The notes under the pieces: model-generated
Databases searched by the model: none
What the model saw: only the letters and a program-made list of their open reading frames with translations
What the model was told of the DNA's origin: nothing
Position numbers and translations under genes: made by a program
Assembly (NCBI GenBank): GCA_025350285.1
Contig: JANXYE010000655.1
Span: 1 to 5,713, forward strand
DNA length: 5,713 nucleotides
Direction: 5' to 3'
Source of the DNA: Chloroflexota bacterium
GTDB taxonomy: Bacteria > Chloroflexota > Dehalococcoidia > Tepidiformales > Tepidiformaceae
Shown here: piece after piece, positions 1-5,704 of the stretch
Layout of the letters: each line of letters begins with the position of its first letter
Position numbering within the stretch: position 1 is the stretch's first letter

Positions 1-68
1 TACTCGTAGGTAGTCGGATTTGGACTCTGTCTGTCCGGCCGTAACTCGAACGGTGGAGTAACCGCGTC

Positions 69-91
69 CCCCGGCACCAATTGGGCCGGGG
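69..91 (-). terminator. GC-rich hairpin after the MFS gene, probable terminator
   Basis: CCCCGGC (69-75) is the exact inverse complement of GCCGGGG (85-91). Inside it CC (77-78) pairs with GG (83-84) around an AATT loop, leaving A76 bulged, so the stem has about 9 bp. It begins only 5 nt beyond the TGA of the MFS gene, where a terminator belongs. No T-tract follows on the minus strand, so it is not a textbook intrinsic terminator; it could be a U-less hairpin or a 3'-end stabiliser. I see no gene, tRNA or repeat in the remaining bases 1-68. Confidence 0.45.
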
Positions 92-96
92 TCCGA

Positions 97-1365
97 TCAG
101 GCAGTTCGCAGTGGCTGTCGGGGTGCAGCCCTCCACTCGCGACGCACGCCAGACGCTGTCACGACGACCAACGTGACGAAGATGGCGGCGATAGAGGCCA
201 TCCCGGCACGCGGATTCAGGAGGTCCGTCACGAGGCCTACCGTGAGAGGACCGGCCACGCTCCCGAGTCCCTCAATGGCGAGCAGACTGCCGACGATTGC
301 GCCGCGGTTGGAGGTTCCACTCAGATCGACGACCGTCGCCGCGACGATCGGCCCAATGCCCCCTAATCCCGCGCCGAGGGCGATGGCCACGAACAGGGCT
401 GCCCACGGTGTCGGCGAGACGGCCAGGCCGAGGGCGCCGGCGCCGGCGAGCAGGTAGAGGACGGACATCTCTCGTAGCCGCCGCTGGGGCCTGCTGTATT
501 TCGACATCCAGTAAAGCGATACGGCGGCGGCCGCCCCGGCGGGGAGCAAGACAAGCGTGGTCCGCGCCAGATTGATGCCGAGCGAGATGCGCGTGAATGG
601 CCCATACACGCCCGCGAGTGACGAGATGGCGGCGAAATCGAGGAACATGATGAGGCCGAAGAAGAGGAGTCGCCCGCGTTGGCCCGACGTTCCGGGAGGC
701 GCCAGTCCAGCCGGCGCGCCGTCCATGTCGGCGCCGGGCCCCGGAGCAACGCCCGGGGATGCGGCAAACGCCCTGGAACCTTGCGTCAGGCCAGCCAGCG
801 CCACCAGCGCGCCAGTGAGCAGGAAGGGCGCGCTTCGGTGCACCAGGCGGCCAATGAGAACGCCGCAGAGAAAGCCGAACCCGGTGGCGATGTACCCCAC
901 GATCGCCAACGTGCCGGCTGCCTTGCTGTGCGTCTCGCTGGGCTGCGTCCGGGCCAGCGTTTCGTAGATCAGCGGCCAGATACTCGCGTAGCCGACAGCC
1001 AACAGGACGGCCGCGATGAGAAAGGCGGCGAGGCTTTGGACGGCGACCAACAGCCCGACTGCGAGGAGTTGCGCGACGATGCTCAGACGGAGGACAAGGC
1101 GGGCCGAGGTGGCATCTATCAGCTTCCCCGCAAGGGGGTGGGTGACGAGTCTCGCGGCGCCATAGAGTGCAAGCGTGTACGCGGGCAGGGCCGCCGATGC
1201 CTTCAGTACTCCCAGCAGGTAGTGGTTCATAAACGAGAGGAAGATCAGTGCGTAGATGGCATCCTGGGTGAAGGCCAGCACCACCAGCGGCGCGAGCGCC
1301 CGCCGGTCGAGTGCAGAGCCGGCCGTTCGCGAGCCGTTCGGCGCCAGTGCTTCGTCCTCAGCCAC
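97..1365 (-). CDS. MFS (major facilitator superfamily) permease
   Basis: Inner-membrane secondary transporter; substrate unknown. With a GTG start at 1365 the protein is 422 aa, typical for a 12-helix MFS carrier. Two bundles of hydrophobic helices (about residues 23-195 and 232-407) are separated by a Gly/Pro/Ala-rich hydrophilic central loop (about 196-231). After the second helix, residues 77-88 (HPLAGKLIDATS, followed by A-R) match the MFS motif A region between TM2 and TM3 (G-x-L-x-D...R). The frame stays open upstream to an ATG at 1626, but that would add 87 hydrophilic residues and lie inside the divergent gene, so I prefer the GTG at 1365, which leaves a short cytoplasmic N-terminus before TM1. 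No Shine-Dalgarno is visible; a TATGCT hexamer sits 6 nt upstream. It is transcribed away from the polyketide genes, so a role in product export is possible but unsupported. Family assignment is firm, substrate is not. Confidence 0.85.
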   Translation of the reverse strand: MAEDEALAPNGSRTAGSALDRRALAPLVVLAFTQDAIYALIFLSFMNHYLLGVLKASAALPAYTLALYGAARLVTHPLAGKLIDATSARLVLRLSIVAQLLAVGLLVAVQSLAAFLIAAVLLAVGYASIWPLIYETLARTQPSETHSKAAGTLAIVGYIATGFGFLCGVLIGRLVHRSAPFLLTGALVALAGLTQGSRAFAASPGVAPGPGADMDGAPAGLAPPGTSGQRGRLLFFGLIMFLDFAAISSLAGVYGPFTRISLGINLARTTLVLLPAGAAAAVSLYWMSKYSRPQRRLREMSVLYLLAGAGALGLAVSPTPWAALFVAIALGAGLGGIGPIVAATVVDLSGTSNRGAIVGSLLAIEGLGSVAGPLTVGLVTDLLNPRAGMASIAAIFVTLVVVTASGVRREWRAAPRQPLRTA

Positions 1366-1371
1366 AGAGCC

Positions 1372-1377
1372 AGCATA
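1372..1377 (-). promoter_or_regulatory. -10-like TATGCT directly before the MFS start (leaderless candidate)
   Basis: On the minus strand TATGCT (fits TANNNT) is followed by six bases and then the GTG at 1365. That spacing puts the expected transcription start on or beside the start codon. No TTGACA-like -35 is seen 16-18 bp further upstream, and no Shine-Dalgarno is present. Inferred from spacing and from recurrence at two other genes in this window. Confidence 0.4.
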
Positions 1378-1455
1378 CGGTGAGGAGGCCGTTCGTTTTG
1401 GGCGGGATACAGCGGGGGTCAGTTCGTTGCTTCTGGCGTGCCCCCGTCCGTCCCG

Positions 1456-1461
1456 TAGACT
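1456..1461 (+). promoter_or_regulatory. -10-like TAGACT directly before the YbhN-like gene (leaderless candidate)
   Basis: TAGACT (fits TANNNT) is followed by 7 nt and then ATG 1469; an in-frame GTG lies at 1466, four bases after the hexamer. No purine-rich ribosome binding site precedes the start. A clear -35 box is lacking: TTGCTT at 1427-1432 is 23 bp away, too far. With the hexamer at 1372-1377 on the other strand it forms a divergent promoter region of about 100 bp. Confidence 0.4.
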
Positions 1462-1468
1462 CACGGTG

Positions 1469-2545
1469 ATGGCCGATGCCGCCCAGCCAAACGCGTCTCT
1501 TCCGGCGAAGTCTCCGAGGTCTCCGGTCTCGAGGGGGGCGCTGCTGCGTCTCGCGCTCGGCGTTCTCATTGCGGCGGCGGTGCTGGCCGTCGTCTCCAAT
1601 GTGGCGGATGATCTTCCCGGGGCCACCGACGTCCTCTCGGACGCGAGTTTGCCCTGGCTGGCCGCCGCGGTAGCCGCCCAGGGGCTGAATTACGCGCTGC
1701 TGGGTTTCCAATTGTCGCGGCTCGTGGGCGGTCGGCCTCATCTTCGCCGATTCGTAGCCGTCCGGATCGCTCTCGTCGTGTATGGGCTCGGGACGCTCGT
1801 ACCAGGCGCGCCAGCGCCGGGCATGGTGCTCGCCGCCAGGGAGCTCACGCGGCGCGGCATTGAGCCCGGCCGGGCGGCCCTGGCGTTTTTCCTGTCCGCC
1901 TGGTTTAACGTTCGTTCGTTCCTGGTGCTGGCCATTCTGACGGCGATTACGGCCACGCTCCGTGGGCGGGTGCCGGACGATTCCCGTGCGCTGGTTCTCG
2001 GTGGAGCCATCTTCCTCGTCGCCGCGTTGGCTCTCACCGCGGTCATCGTCAGACGGCCGGAGCTGGCGGACCGGCTTGGCCGCCTACTCGAGGCGCTGAA
2101 CTGGCGCGGGGGCGGGGCGGGAGCGAGGGAGAACGCGCTCCGCCTGCAGGCGACGGCGGTCGGCGTGGTCGCTTCGCGCGGTGATGGATTCCGGATCGCG
2201 GCGGCGACGTTCGGTTCGAGGCTGGCGGACGCCGTTTGTCTGCGGCTGGCGCTCATTTCGGTCGGCGTTCACGTGGGCATGGGGGTCGTTCTTATCGCGT
2301 ACGTCGCTTCGATCCTGGTCACTATCGTCCCACTGCTCCCGGGTGGGCTCGGGCTTGTAGAAGCCACGATCCCCGTGTTGCTCCACTACTACGGAGTCCC
2401 GCTGGATTCGGCCGTTGCCGGGACGCTCGCCTGGCGCCTGACGACGTTGTTGCTTCCCGGTTTCGTGGGCCTGCTGAGTTATGGATCTCTGCGGTTTCAG
2501 GCTGAGCACCCAGGCGGCGAGACGATCAGGCCCGGCCCGACCTGA
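1469..2545 (+). CDS. YbhN/AglD-like membrane protein (LPG-synthase transmembrane domain, flippase-like)
   Basis: Polytopic inner-membrane protein of 358 aa in the UPF0104/lysylphosphatidylglycerol-synthase-TM family. Members are either the flippase half of MprF-type proteins or stand-alone proteins often linked with lipid or glycolipid handling. Hydrophobic segments lie at about residues 24-43, 62-82, 96-116, 135-160, 174-194, 255-275, 278-303 and 316-340. Two family hallmarks are visible: a conserved loop near 111-130 (VPGAPAPGM, then R124 and R128-R129) and the C-terminal PLLPGGLGLVEA at 288-299. No cytosolic aminoacyl-transferase domain follows, so it is not a full MprF. The start is ATG 1469 (GTG 1466 is an alternative); the frame is open further upstream to 1256 but that part is hydrophilic and overlaps the divergent MFS gene. 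It lies 75 bp upstream of the polyketide synthase on the same strand. A role in moving the polyketide lipid or its precursor is conceivable but only inferred. Confidence 0.82.
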   Translation: MADAAQPNASLPAKSPRSPVSRGALLRLALGVLIAAAVLAVVSNVADDLPGATDVLSDASLPWLAAAVAAQGLNYALLGFQLSRLVGGRPHLRRFVAVRIALVVYGLGTLVPGAPAPGMVLAARELTRRGIEPGRAALAFFLSAWFNVRSFLVLAILTAITATLRGRVPDDSRALVLGGAIFLVAALALTAVIVRRPELADRLGRLLEALNWRGGGAGARENALRLQATAVGVVASRGDGFRIAAATFGSRLADAVCLRLALISVGVHVGMGVVLIAYVASILVTIVPLLPGGLGLVEATIPVLLHYYGVPLDSAVAGTLAWRLTTLLLPGFVGLLSYGSLRFQAEHPGGETIRPGPT

Positions 2546-2608
2546 CCCATCCTCTCACGGCGTTGGGCCAGGTAAGCGAGCGGATGTGTCCGCGGCCATC
2601 GGACGGGG

Positions 2609-2614
2609 TAGGCT
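2609..2614 (+). promoter_or_regulatory. -10-like TAGGCT directly before the polyketide synthase (leaderless candidate)
   Basis: TAGGCT (fits TANNNT) is followed by TCCTCA and then ATG 2621, again a 6-nt gap with no Shine-Dalgarno. Just upstream, GTCCG (2588-2592) and CGGAC (2600-2604) form a 5-bp inverted repeat with a 7-nt centre. It overlaps the place where a -35 box would be, so it could be an operator half-site pair or chance in GC-rich DNA. If the promoter is real, the synthase and methyltransferase have their own transcript independent of the YbhN-like gene. Confidence 0.4.
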
Positions 2615-2620
2615 TCCTCA

Positions 2621-3652
2621 ATGGAATCCGTCCGGATCGTCAGCGCGGGCGTGGCCCACCCGCCATATCGCGTGCCGCAGGCTGAAGCGGCCCGTCAGAT
2701 CGGGCTGTTCGCCGGTGACCCGCGCCGCGTTGCGGCAATAGCCCGGGGCACGAAGATCGCCTCCCGCGCGGTCACGCTCGCGCCGGACCAACTCGTGAAG
2801 CTCGGTGGAATCGAAGAGCGCAACCGCATCTATCAGAACACGGCTCCCGGCCTTGCGCTCGAAGCCGCCGCGCGGGCGCTCGGCGAGTCCTCGCGCGAAC
2901 AGGTGGGCTGTCTCGTCACTTCCTCGTGCACCGGCTACAGCGTGCCCGGCTGGAACGTCCAACTGGTCGAACAGCTGGGGCTGCGCTGTGATACGGCCCG
3001 CCTCCCGATCACGGAGAGCGGCTGCGCGGGCGGCGTGGTCGCGCTCGCCCACGCGGCCCACTACCTCCGCGCGCATCCTGGCGCGTCGGCCCTCGCCGTG
3101 GCCGCCGAACTCTGCTCCCTGTCGTTCCATGCGGGCGGCGGCGAAGGGAACATCACTTCCACGCTCATCTTCGGCGACGGCGCTGGCGCTTGCCTGCTAC
3201 AGGCTGGCGAGGGCCCCGGCGCGCGAGTCCTGGACAGCATGACGATGCTCATTCCGGGCACCCGCGACGCGCTCGGGTTCGACCTGACGGGCCACGGCTT
3301 TTACCCGGTGCTGAAGCGCGAGCTTGTGACGCTCCTGCCGCCAGCGGTTGAAGCGGCGGCGGCCCAACTGCTCACGCGCAACCGGCTTTCGCCGGCTGAT
3401 GTGCGTGCCTGGCTGTTGCACCCGGGCGGCGCGCGAATTCTTTCGGGGATCGAAGCGCGCCTCGGGTTGAAGCGCGAGTCCACGCGCTGGTCCTGGGATT
3501 CGATGCGCGAGCACGGCAACACCTCGTCCGCGGCAATTTTCGATGTCATCCGGCGCTACCTCGAATGGGCGCCGGAGCCCGGCCCAGCGGTGATAGCCGC
3601 CTTCGGGCCTGGTGTTTCGGTCGAACTGCTGCTGGTGGACGGCGCGTGGTAA
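2621..3652 (+). CDS. Type III polyketide synthase (chalcone/alkylpyrone synthase family)
   Basis: Soluble homodimeric thiolase-fold enzyme that condenses an acyl-CoA starter with malonyl-CoA units and cyclises the chain. The protein has 343 aa, slightly short for the family (about 350-400). The N-terminal half carries SSCTGYSVPG (101-110) and the nucleophile Cys135 in PITESGCAGG (129-138). The C-terminal half holds His267 in LLHPGG (265-270) and Asn300 in EHGNTSSA (297-304), completing the Cys-His-Asn triad. The conserved GFGPG loop appears as AFGPG (327-331). KAS III and HMG-CoA synthase share the fold, but HPGG, HGNTSSA and FGPG together with the adjacent methyltransferase favour a type III PKS. 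The family seen with such a methyltransferase (BpsA, SrsA) makes alkylpyrones or alkylresorcinols from long-chain acyl-CoA; the product here is inferred. Start ATG 2621 gives the normal N-terminal strand (SVRIVSAGVAHPPYRVPQ). Its stop overlaps the next gene by 7 nt. Confidence 0.92.
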   Translation: MESVRIVSAGVAHPPYRVPQAEAARQIGLFAGDPRRVAAIARGTKIASRAVTLAPDQLVKLGGIEERNRIYQNTAPGLALEAAARALGESSREQVGCLVTSSCTGYSVPGWNVQLVEQLGLRCDTARLPITESGCAGGVVALAHAAHYLRAHPGASALAVAAELCSLSFHAGGGEGNITSTLIFGDGAGACLLQAGEGPGARVLDSMTMLIPGTRDALGFDLTGHGFYPVLKRELVTLLPPAVEAAAAQLLTRNRLSPADVRAWLLHPGGARILSGIEARLGLKRESTRWSWDSMREHGNTSSAAIFDVIRRYLEWAPEPGPAVIAAFGPGVSVELLLVDGAW

Positions 3653-4182
3653 CGCGGCTTCTCGTCTGCGCGTACATGGCCGTCGCACGCCTCGCTGAAC
3701 TCGCGCTTTCGAAGCGGAACCTGGCCGCGGGCGGCCTCGCGGCCGAAACCGGACTGAGCCGCGCGACCTACCCCTTCATCATTGGCGTGCACGCGCTGGC
3801 GATCGCCGGGACGCTGCTTTCGGGCCACAAACGTTCGAAGCCGTGGCTGCTCTTGCTGCTCGCTGTCCAGCCGGTCCGCGCCTGGGTGCTGCTCACGCTC
3901 GGGCGCCGCTGGAACGCGCGCGGCGCGGTGTCAGCCGGGACCGAGGTCGAGACGGGCGGTCCGTACGCCTTCGTCCGCCATCCAAACTACGCCGTCGTCA
4001 TTCTCGAACTGCTCGCGCTGCCAATGGCCTTCCGGGCGCCCAAACTTGCGCTGATTGTGACTGTGCTGAACGCGGCCCTGCTCACCGTCCGCATCCACGA
4101 GGAAGAGGCCGCGCTGATGACGCTGCCCGGCTACGCCCGCCACTTCGCCGGCAAGAAGCGCTTCATCCCGCGGCTGTTTTAG
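3646..4182 (+). CDS. Isoprenylcysteine carboxyl methyltransferase-like membrane methyltransferase
   Basis: Integral membrane SAM-dependent methyltransferase of the ICMT-like group, 178 aa. Bacterial members next to type III PKS genes (BpsB, SrsB) O-methylate alkylpyrones or alkylresorcinols, which is the inferred role here. Visible features: TM1 at about 4-20 ending in ELALSKRN (18-25), TYPFIIGVHALAIAGTLL (41-58) as TM2, a third hydrophobic segment at 66-85, then the SAM-binding signature GPYAFVRHPNY (105-115) with Glu121, a helix at 133-148, and RIHEEEAAL (149-157) near the C-terminus. I chose GTG 3646, which overlaps the synthase stop by 7 nt and is preceded by GGTGGA (3634-3639) with a 6-nt gap. 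The internal ATG at 3676 would cut TM1, and the frame's ATG at 3565 lies deep inside the synthase. The overlap implies translational coupling with the synthase. Confidence 0.88.
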   Translation: MVTRLLVCAYMAVARLAELALSKRNLAAGGLAAETGLSRATYPFIIGVHALAIAGTLLSGHKRSKPWLLLLLAVQPVRAWVLLTLGRRWNARGAVSAGTEVETGGPYAFVRHPNYAVVILELLALPMAFRAPKLALIVTVLNAALLTVRIHEEEAALMTLPGYARHFAGKKRFIPRLF

Positions 4183-4204
4183 CGGCGACCAGCGTTGTGG
4201 CCGC
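4182..4204. terminator. Stem-loop between convergent genes, possible bidirectional terminator
   Basis: GCGGC (4182-4186) pairs with GCCGC (4200-4204). After a G-G mismatch, AC (4188-4189) pairs with GT (4197-4198) around a 7-nt loop. It fills the 25-bp gap between the TAG of the methyltransferase and the TGA of the flavoenzyme. No T-run follows on either strand, so efficiency as an intrinsic terminator is doubtful. Confidence 0.3.
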
Positions 4205-4207
4205 GGC

Positions 4208-5380
4208 TCAGATGCCGGTGGCCAAGGCCAGCAGGTCCCGGGGGCGGACCGCGCGGAGGTTGGCTTCGCCACTGCTGATGGCGACCAGCTTCTCGAAGGT
4301 TTGGGGCTTGCGTTGGAGGTTACGCACGGCCACCCGTGCCAGCCCTGGCCGCGCACCGAGCGCAAGCGAAACTCGGGCCAGCAGATTCGAGTTGCGGACG
4401 AGCGCGGCTCGTCGCTTCGCGTACTCCCGAAACGGCTGGTAATTCCCCTCGTCCAGGTAGCGATCGGCGGCCTCGGCGCAAGCCCGCGCGGAAACGAGCG
4501 CGACGGACATGCCCTCCCCGCTGATGCCATCGAAGAAGCCAGCGGCGTCCCCAACGAGCAGCAGGTTGGCCCGCCAGGGACGCGTACACGAAGCCGCGAA
4601 CGGCCCCGCCGCCAGCGGTTCGTCCAGTAGCTCGAAGCCGTCACGTAGTGCCGCATGAGCGCGTAGGACGAGTTCGAAGCGCGCACGGAGACCGCCCGCG
4701 AAGTGGTGCATCGCCGGCTTTCGCAACAGCAGCGCGACGTTCGCCTCGGCCTCGCCCACCGGCGTGATGTAGAGTTCGTATCCCCGTTCGAAGTAGATTT
4801 CGACGAACGGCTGAAGGTCGCCATGCACCCGCACATGCGCGCTGATGCCGTAGCGGCTCCCCCGCCGCTTCCCGTCGAGGCCCGCAAGGCGGCGCACCCG
4901 CGAGTTCAGCCCATCGGCGCCAATCACCACGCGGGCGAGGACATCGCCCTGGCCGGTGCTCACCCCGCGCAGGCGCGGGCCATCGCGCGGCAAGCCGCGA
5001 ACGGTTACCCCGCGACGCACCTCGACGCCGGCGGCCTCGGCCCGGGCGAGCAGCAGGGGATCCAGCCACTCGCGGCGCAGGCCAATCCCGCCACCGCCGC
5101 CCATGGCGGCGGCGGCAATCGCCTTGCCCGCGTGAAATCGTACGCCCCTGAGCGGTACAGAACGCTCACGCGCCGCCGAAAGGAGGCCGAGCCGCTCGAG
5201 TTCGCGCGCCCCCTGGGGAAACAGTCCCTCGCCGCACGTCTTGCGCTTGAACGCCCGTGAACGTTCGAGCAGGACCACGCTCCGGCCGGCCCCGGCGAGG
5301 TGTATCGCCGTCGCCGCCCCCGCAAGGCTGCCACCGACGACCACCGCATCGTACACGGGCGGCGGACGGTCATTCCCCAT
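4208..5380 (-). CDS. FAD-dependent oxidoreductase, geranylgeranyl reductase/UbiH-like
   Basis: Flavoprotein of 390 aa with a p-hydroxybenzoate-hydroxylase-type FAD fold. The N-terminal Rossmann dinucleotide-binding strand is YDAVVVGGSLAGAATA (10-25) and Glu39 in LLER lies at the end of the second strand. The NAD(P)H/FAD 'DG' motif is VVIGADG (151-157), and the second FAD motif LVGDAAGFFDGISGEGM (275-291) includes G277-D278. KTCGEGLFP (47-55) resembles the Lys-x-Cys-Gly segment of geranylgeranyl reductases and related dehydrogenases. It would either saturate a double bond or hydroxylate/oxidise an aromatic ring; the sequence does not decide. Beside a type III PKS and ICMT-like methyltransferase it resembles the flavoprotein hydroxylase of the srs system, which turns alkylresorcinols into quinols/quinones. 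Here, however, it is convergent rather than in the operon. Start ATG 5380 is supported by AAGGAG 7 nt upstream and by the Rossmann motif starting 10 residues later. Confidence 0.87.
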   Translation of the reverse strand: MGNDRPPPVYDAVVVGGSLAGAATAIHLAGAGRSVVLLERSRAFKRKTCGEGLFPQGARELERLGLLSAARERSVPLRGVRFHAGKAIAAAAMGGGGGIGLRREWLDPLLLARAEAAGVEVRRGVTVRGLPRDGPRLRGVSTGQGDVLARVVIGADGLNSRVRRLAGLDGKRRGSRYGISAHVRVHGDLQPFVEIYFERGYELYITPVGEAEANVALLLRKPAMHHFAGGLRARFELVLRAHAALRDGFELLDEPLAAGPFAASCTRPWRANLLLVGDAAGFFDGISGEGMSVALVSARACAEAADRYLDEGNYQPFREYAKRRAALVRNSNLLARVSLALGARPGLARVAVRNLQRKPQTFEKLVAISSGEANLRAVRPRDLLALATGI

Positions 5381-5387
5381 GTCCTCG

Positions 5388-5393
5388 CTCCTT
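5388..5393 (-). promoter_or_regulatory. Ribosome binding site of the flavoenzyme gene
   Basis: On the minus strand AAGGAG is followed by a 7-nt spacer and ATG 5380. This consensus-grade Shine-Dalgarno fixes the start and contrasts with three other genes here that lack one. No convincing promoter is seen in the GC-rich 95-bp gap upstream, so the gene may be read from the small ORF's promoter. Confidence 0.75.
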
Positions 5394-5409
5394 GTTGGTC
5401 GGACGGAGG

Positions 5410-5433
5410 CGCTTCGGCACGGGCGCCGAATCG
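5410..5433. other. Stem-loop in the leader of the flavoenzyme gene
   Basis: TTCGGC (5413-5418) pairs perfectly with GCCGAA (5425-5430) around a 6-nt loop. After one mismatch two further pairs (5410-5411 with 5432-5433) extend it. It lies between the small ORF and the flavoenzyme's ribosome binding site. No T-tract follows on the minus strand. It could be an attenuating or stabilising leader structure, a weak terminator for the small ORF, or chance in GC-rich DNA. Confidence 0.3.
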
Positions 5434-5475
5434 CGGACGTGGGCGCCGCCGGCCCGCGCGGCGAACCCTCCGGGC

Positions 5476-5655
5476 TCAGGCTAGCTTCACATTGATCGCG
5501 TTCAAGCCCTTGGGGCCATCGGCTGGGGTGACCGGCGCCGTCTCGTCCACGACGTCGTCTTCGGGTTTCCGTCCGCCGTCTGGCATGGCGGCCGTATCGA
5601 CAAGATTTGTGCGGCGCTCTGTCGCAAGAGCCGCGCCGGTTTCTTTTTCGCCCAT
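5476..5655 (-). CDS. Small hydrophilic protein of unknown function
   Basis: I do not recognise this gene. With ATG 5655 it encodes 59 residues; the same frame has ATGs at 5661 (61 aa) and 5709 (77 aa) and is open to the window edge, so a longer form cannot be excluded. I prefer 5655 because AAGGGG (5662-5667) lies 6 nt before it and a TATGCT hexamer (5699-5704) lies upstream. The product is hydrophilic, rich in Asp, Glu, Thr, Ala and Pro, with no membrane segment or cysteine. It ends in DGPKGLNAINVKLA, which recalls the last strand of cold-shock domains (GPKG-x-x-A-x-N-V), but the RNP1/RNP2 core is absent in all three minus-strand frames here. It precedes the flavoenzyme by 95 bp on the same strand and could share its transcript. 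Confidence 0.45.
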   Translation of the reverse strand: MGEKETGAALATERRTNLVDTAAMPDGGRKPEDDVVDETAPVTPADGPKGLNAINVKLA

Positions 5656-5661
5656 CTCCAT

Positions 5662-5667
5662 CCCCTT
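5662..5667 (-). promoter_or_regulatory. Ribosome binding site of the small ORF
   Basis: AAGGGG on the minus strand lies 6 nt before ATG 5655 and directly abuts the in-frame ATG 5661. Spacing therefore favours 5655 as the start. Confidence 0.45.
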
Positions 5668-5698
5668 GTCAGGTTGCTCGGTGTGAACCGCTGCGCCA

Positions 5699-5704
5699 AG
5701 CATA
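5699..5704 (-). promoter_or_regulatory. -10-like TATGCT upstream of the small ORF
   Basis: TATGCT, the same hexamer as before the MFS gene, is preceded by TG with a 2-base gap (TGCGTATGCT), loosely like an extended -10. It would give a leader of about 35 nt before ATG 5655. The window ends 9 bases further upstream, so any -35 box is out of view. Confidence 0.3.

Noticed and set aside
1..66. Possible tRNA remnant at the window edge
   Set aside because: Some tRNA-like strings appear (CTCGAAC), but no T-loop, paired acceptor stem or cloverleaf could be formed on either strand.
679..1383. Plus-strand ORF (234 aa) opposite the MFS gene
   Set aside because: Low-complexity Arg/Gln/Gly composition typical of the complement of a membrane-protein gene in GC-rich DNA.
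1256..1468. Upstream extension of the YbhN-like gene to ATG 1256
   Set aside because: It overlaps the MFS gene and its translation is Ser/Ala/Arg-rich with no family similarity; ATG 1469 fits the promoter-like signal and the first helix.
1366..1626. N-terminal extension of the MFS gene to ATG 1626 (87 extra residues)
   Set aside because: The extension is hydrophilic, overlaps the antiparallel YbhN-like gene, and MFS proteins normally have only a short N-terminus before TM1.
2618..3130. Antisense ORF opposite the polyketide synthase (170 aa)
   Set aside because: Arg/Ala/Gly-rich translation mirroring the synthase codons, with no domain or independent start signal.
3931..4887. Long minus-strand ORF (318 aa) in another frame of the flavoenzyme region
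   Set aside because: It overlaps the flavoenzyme and methyltransferase genes, and its product is Arg/Ser-rich with no recognisable domain: a GC-rich shadow frame.
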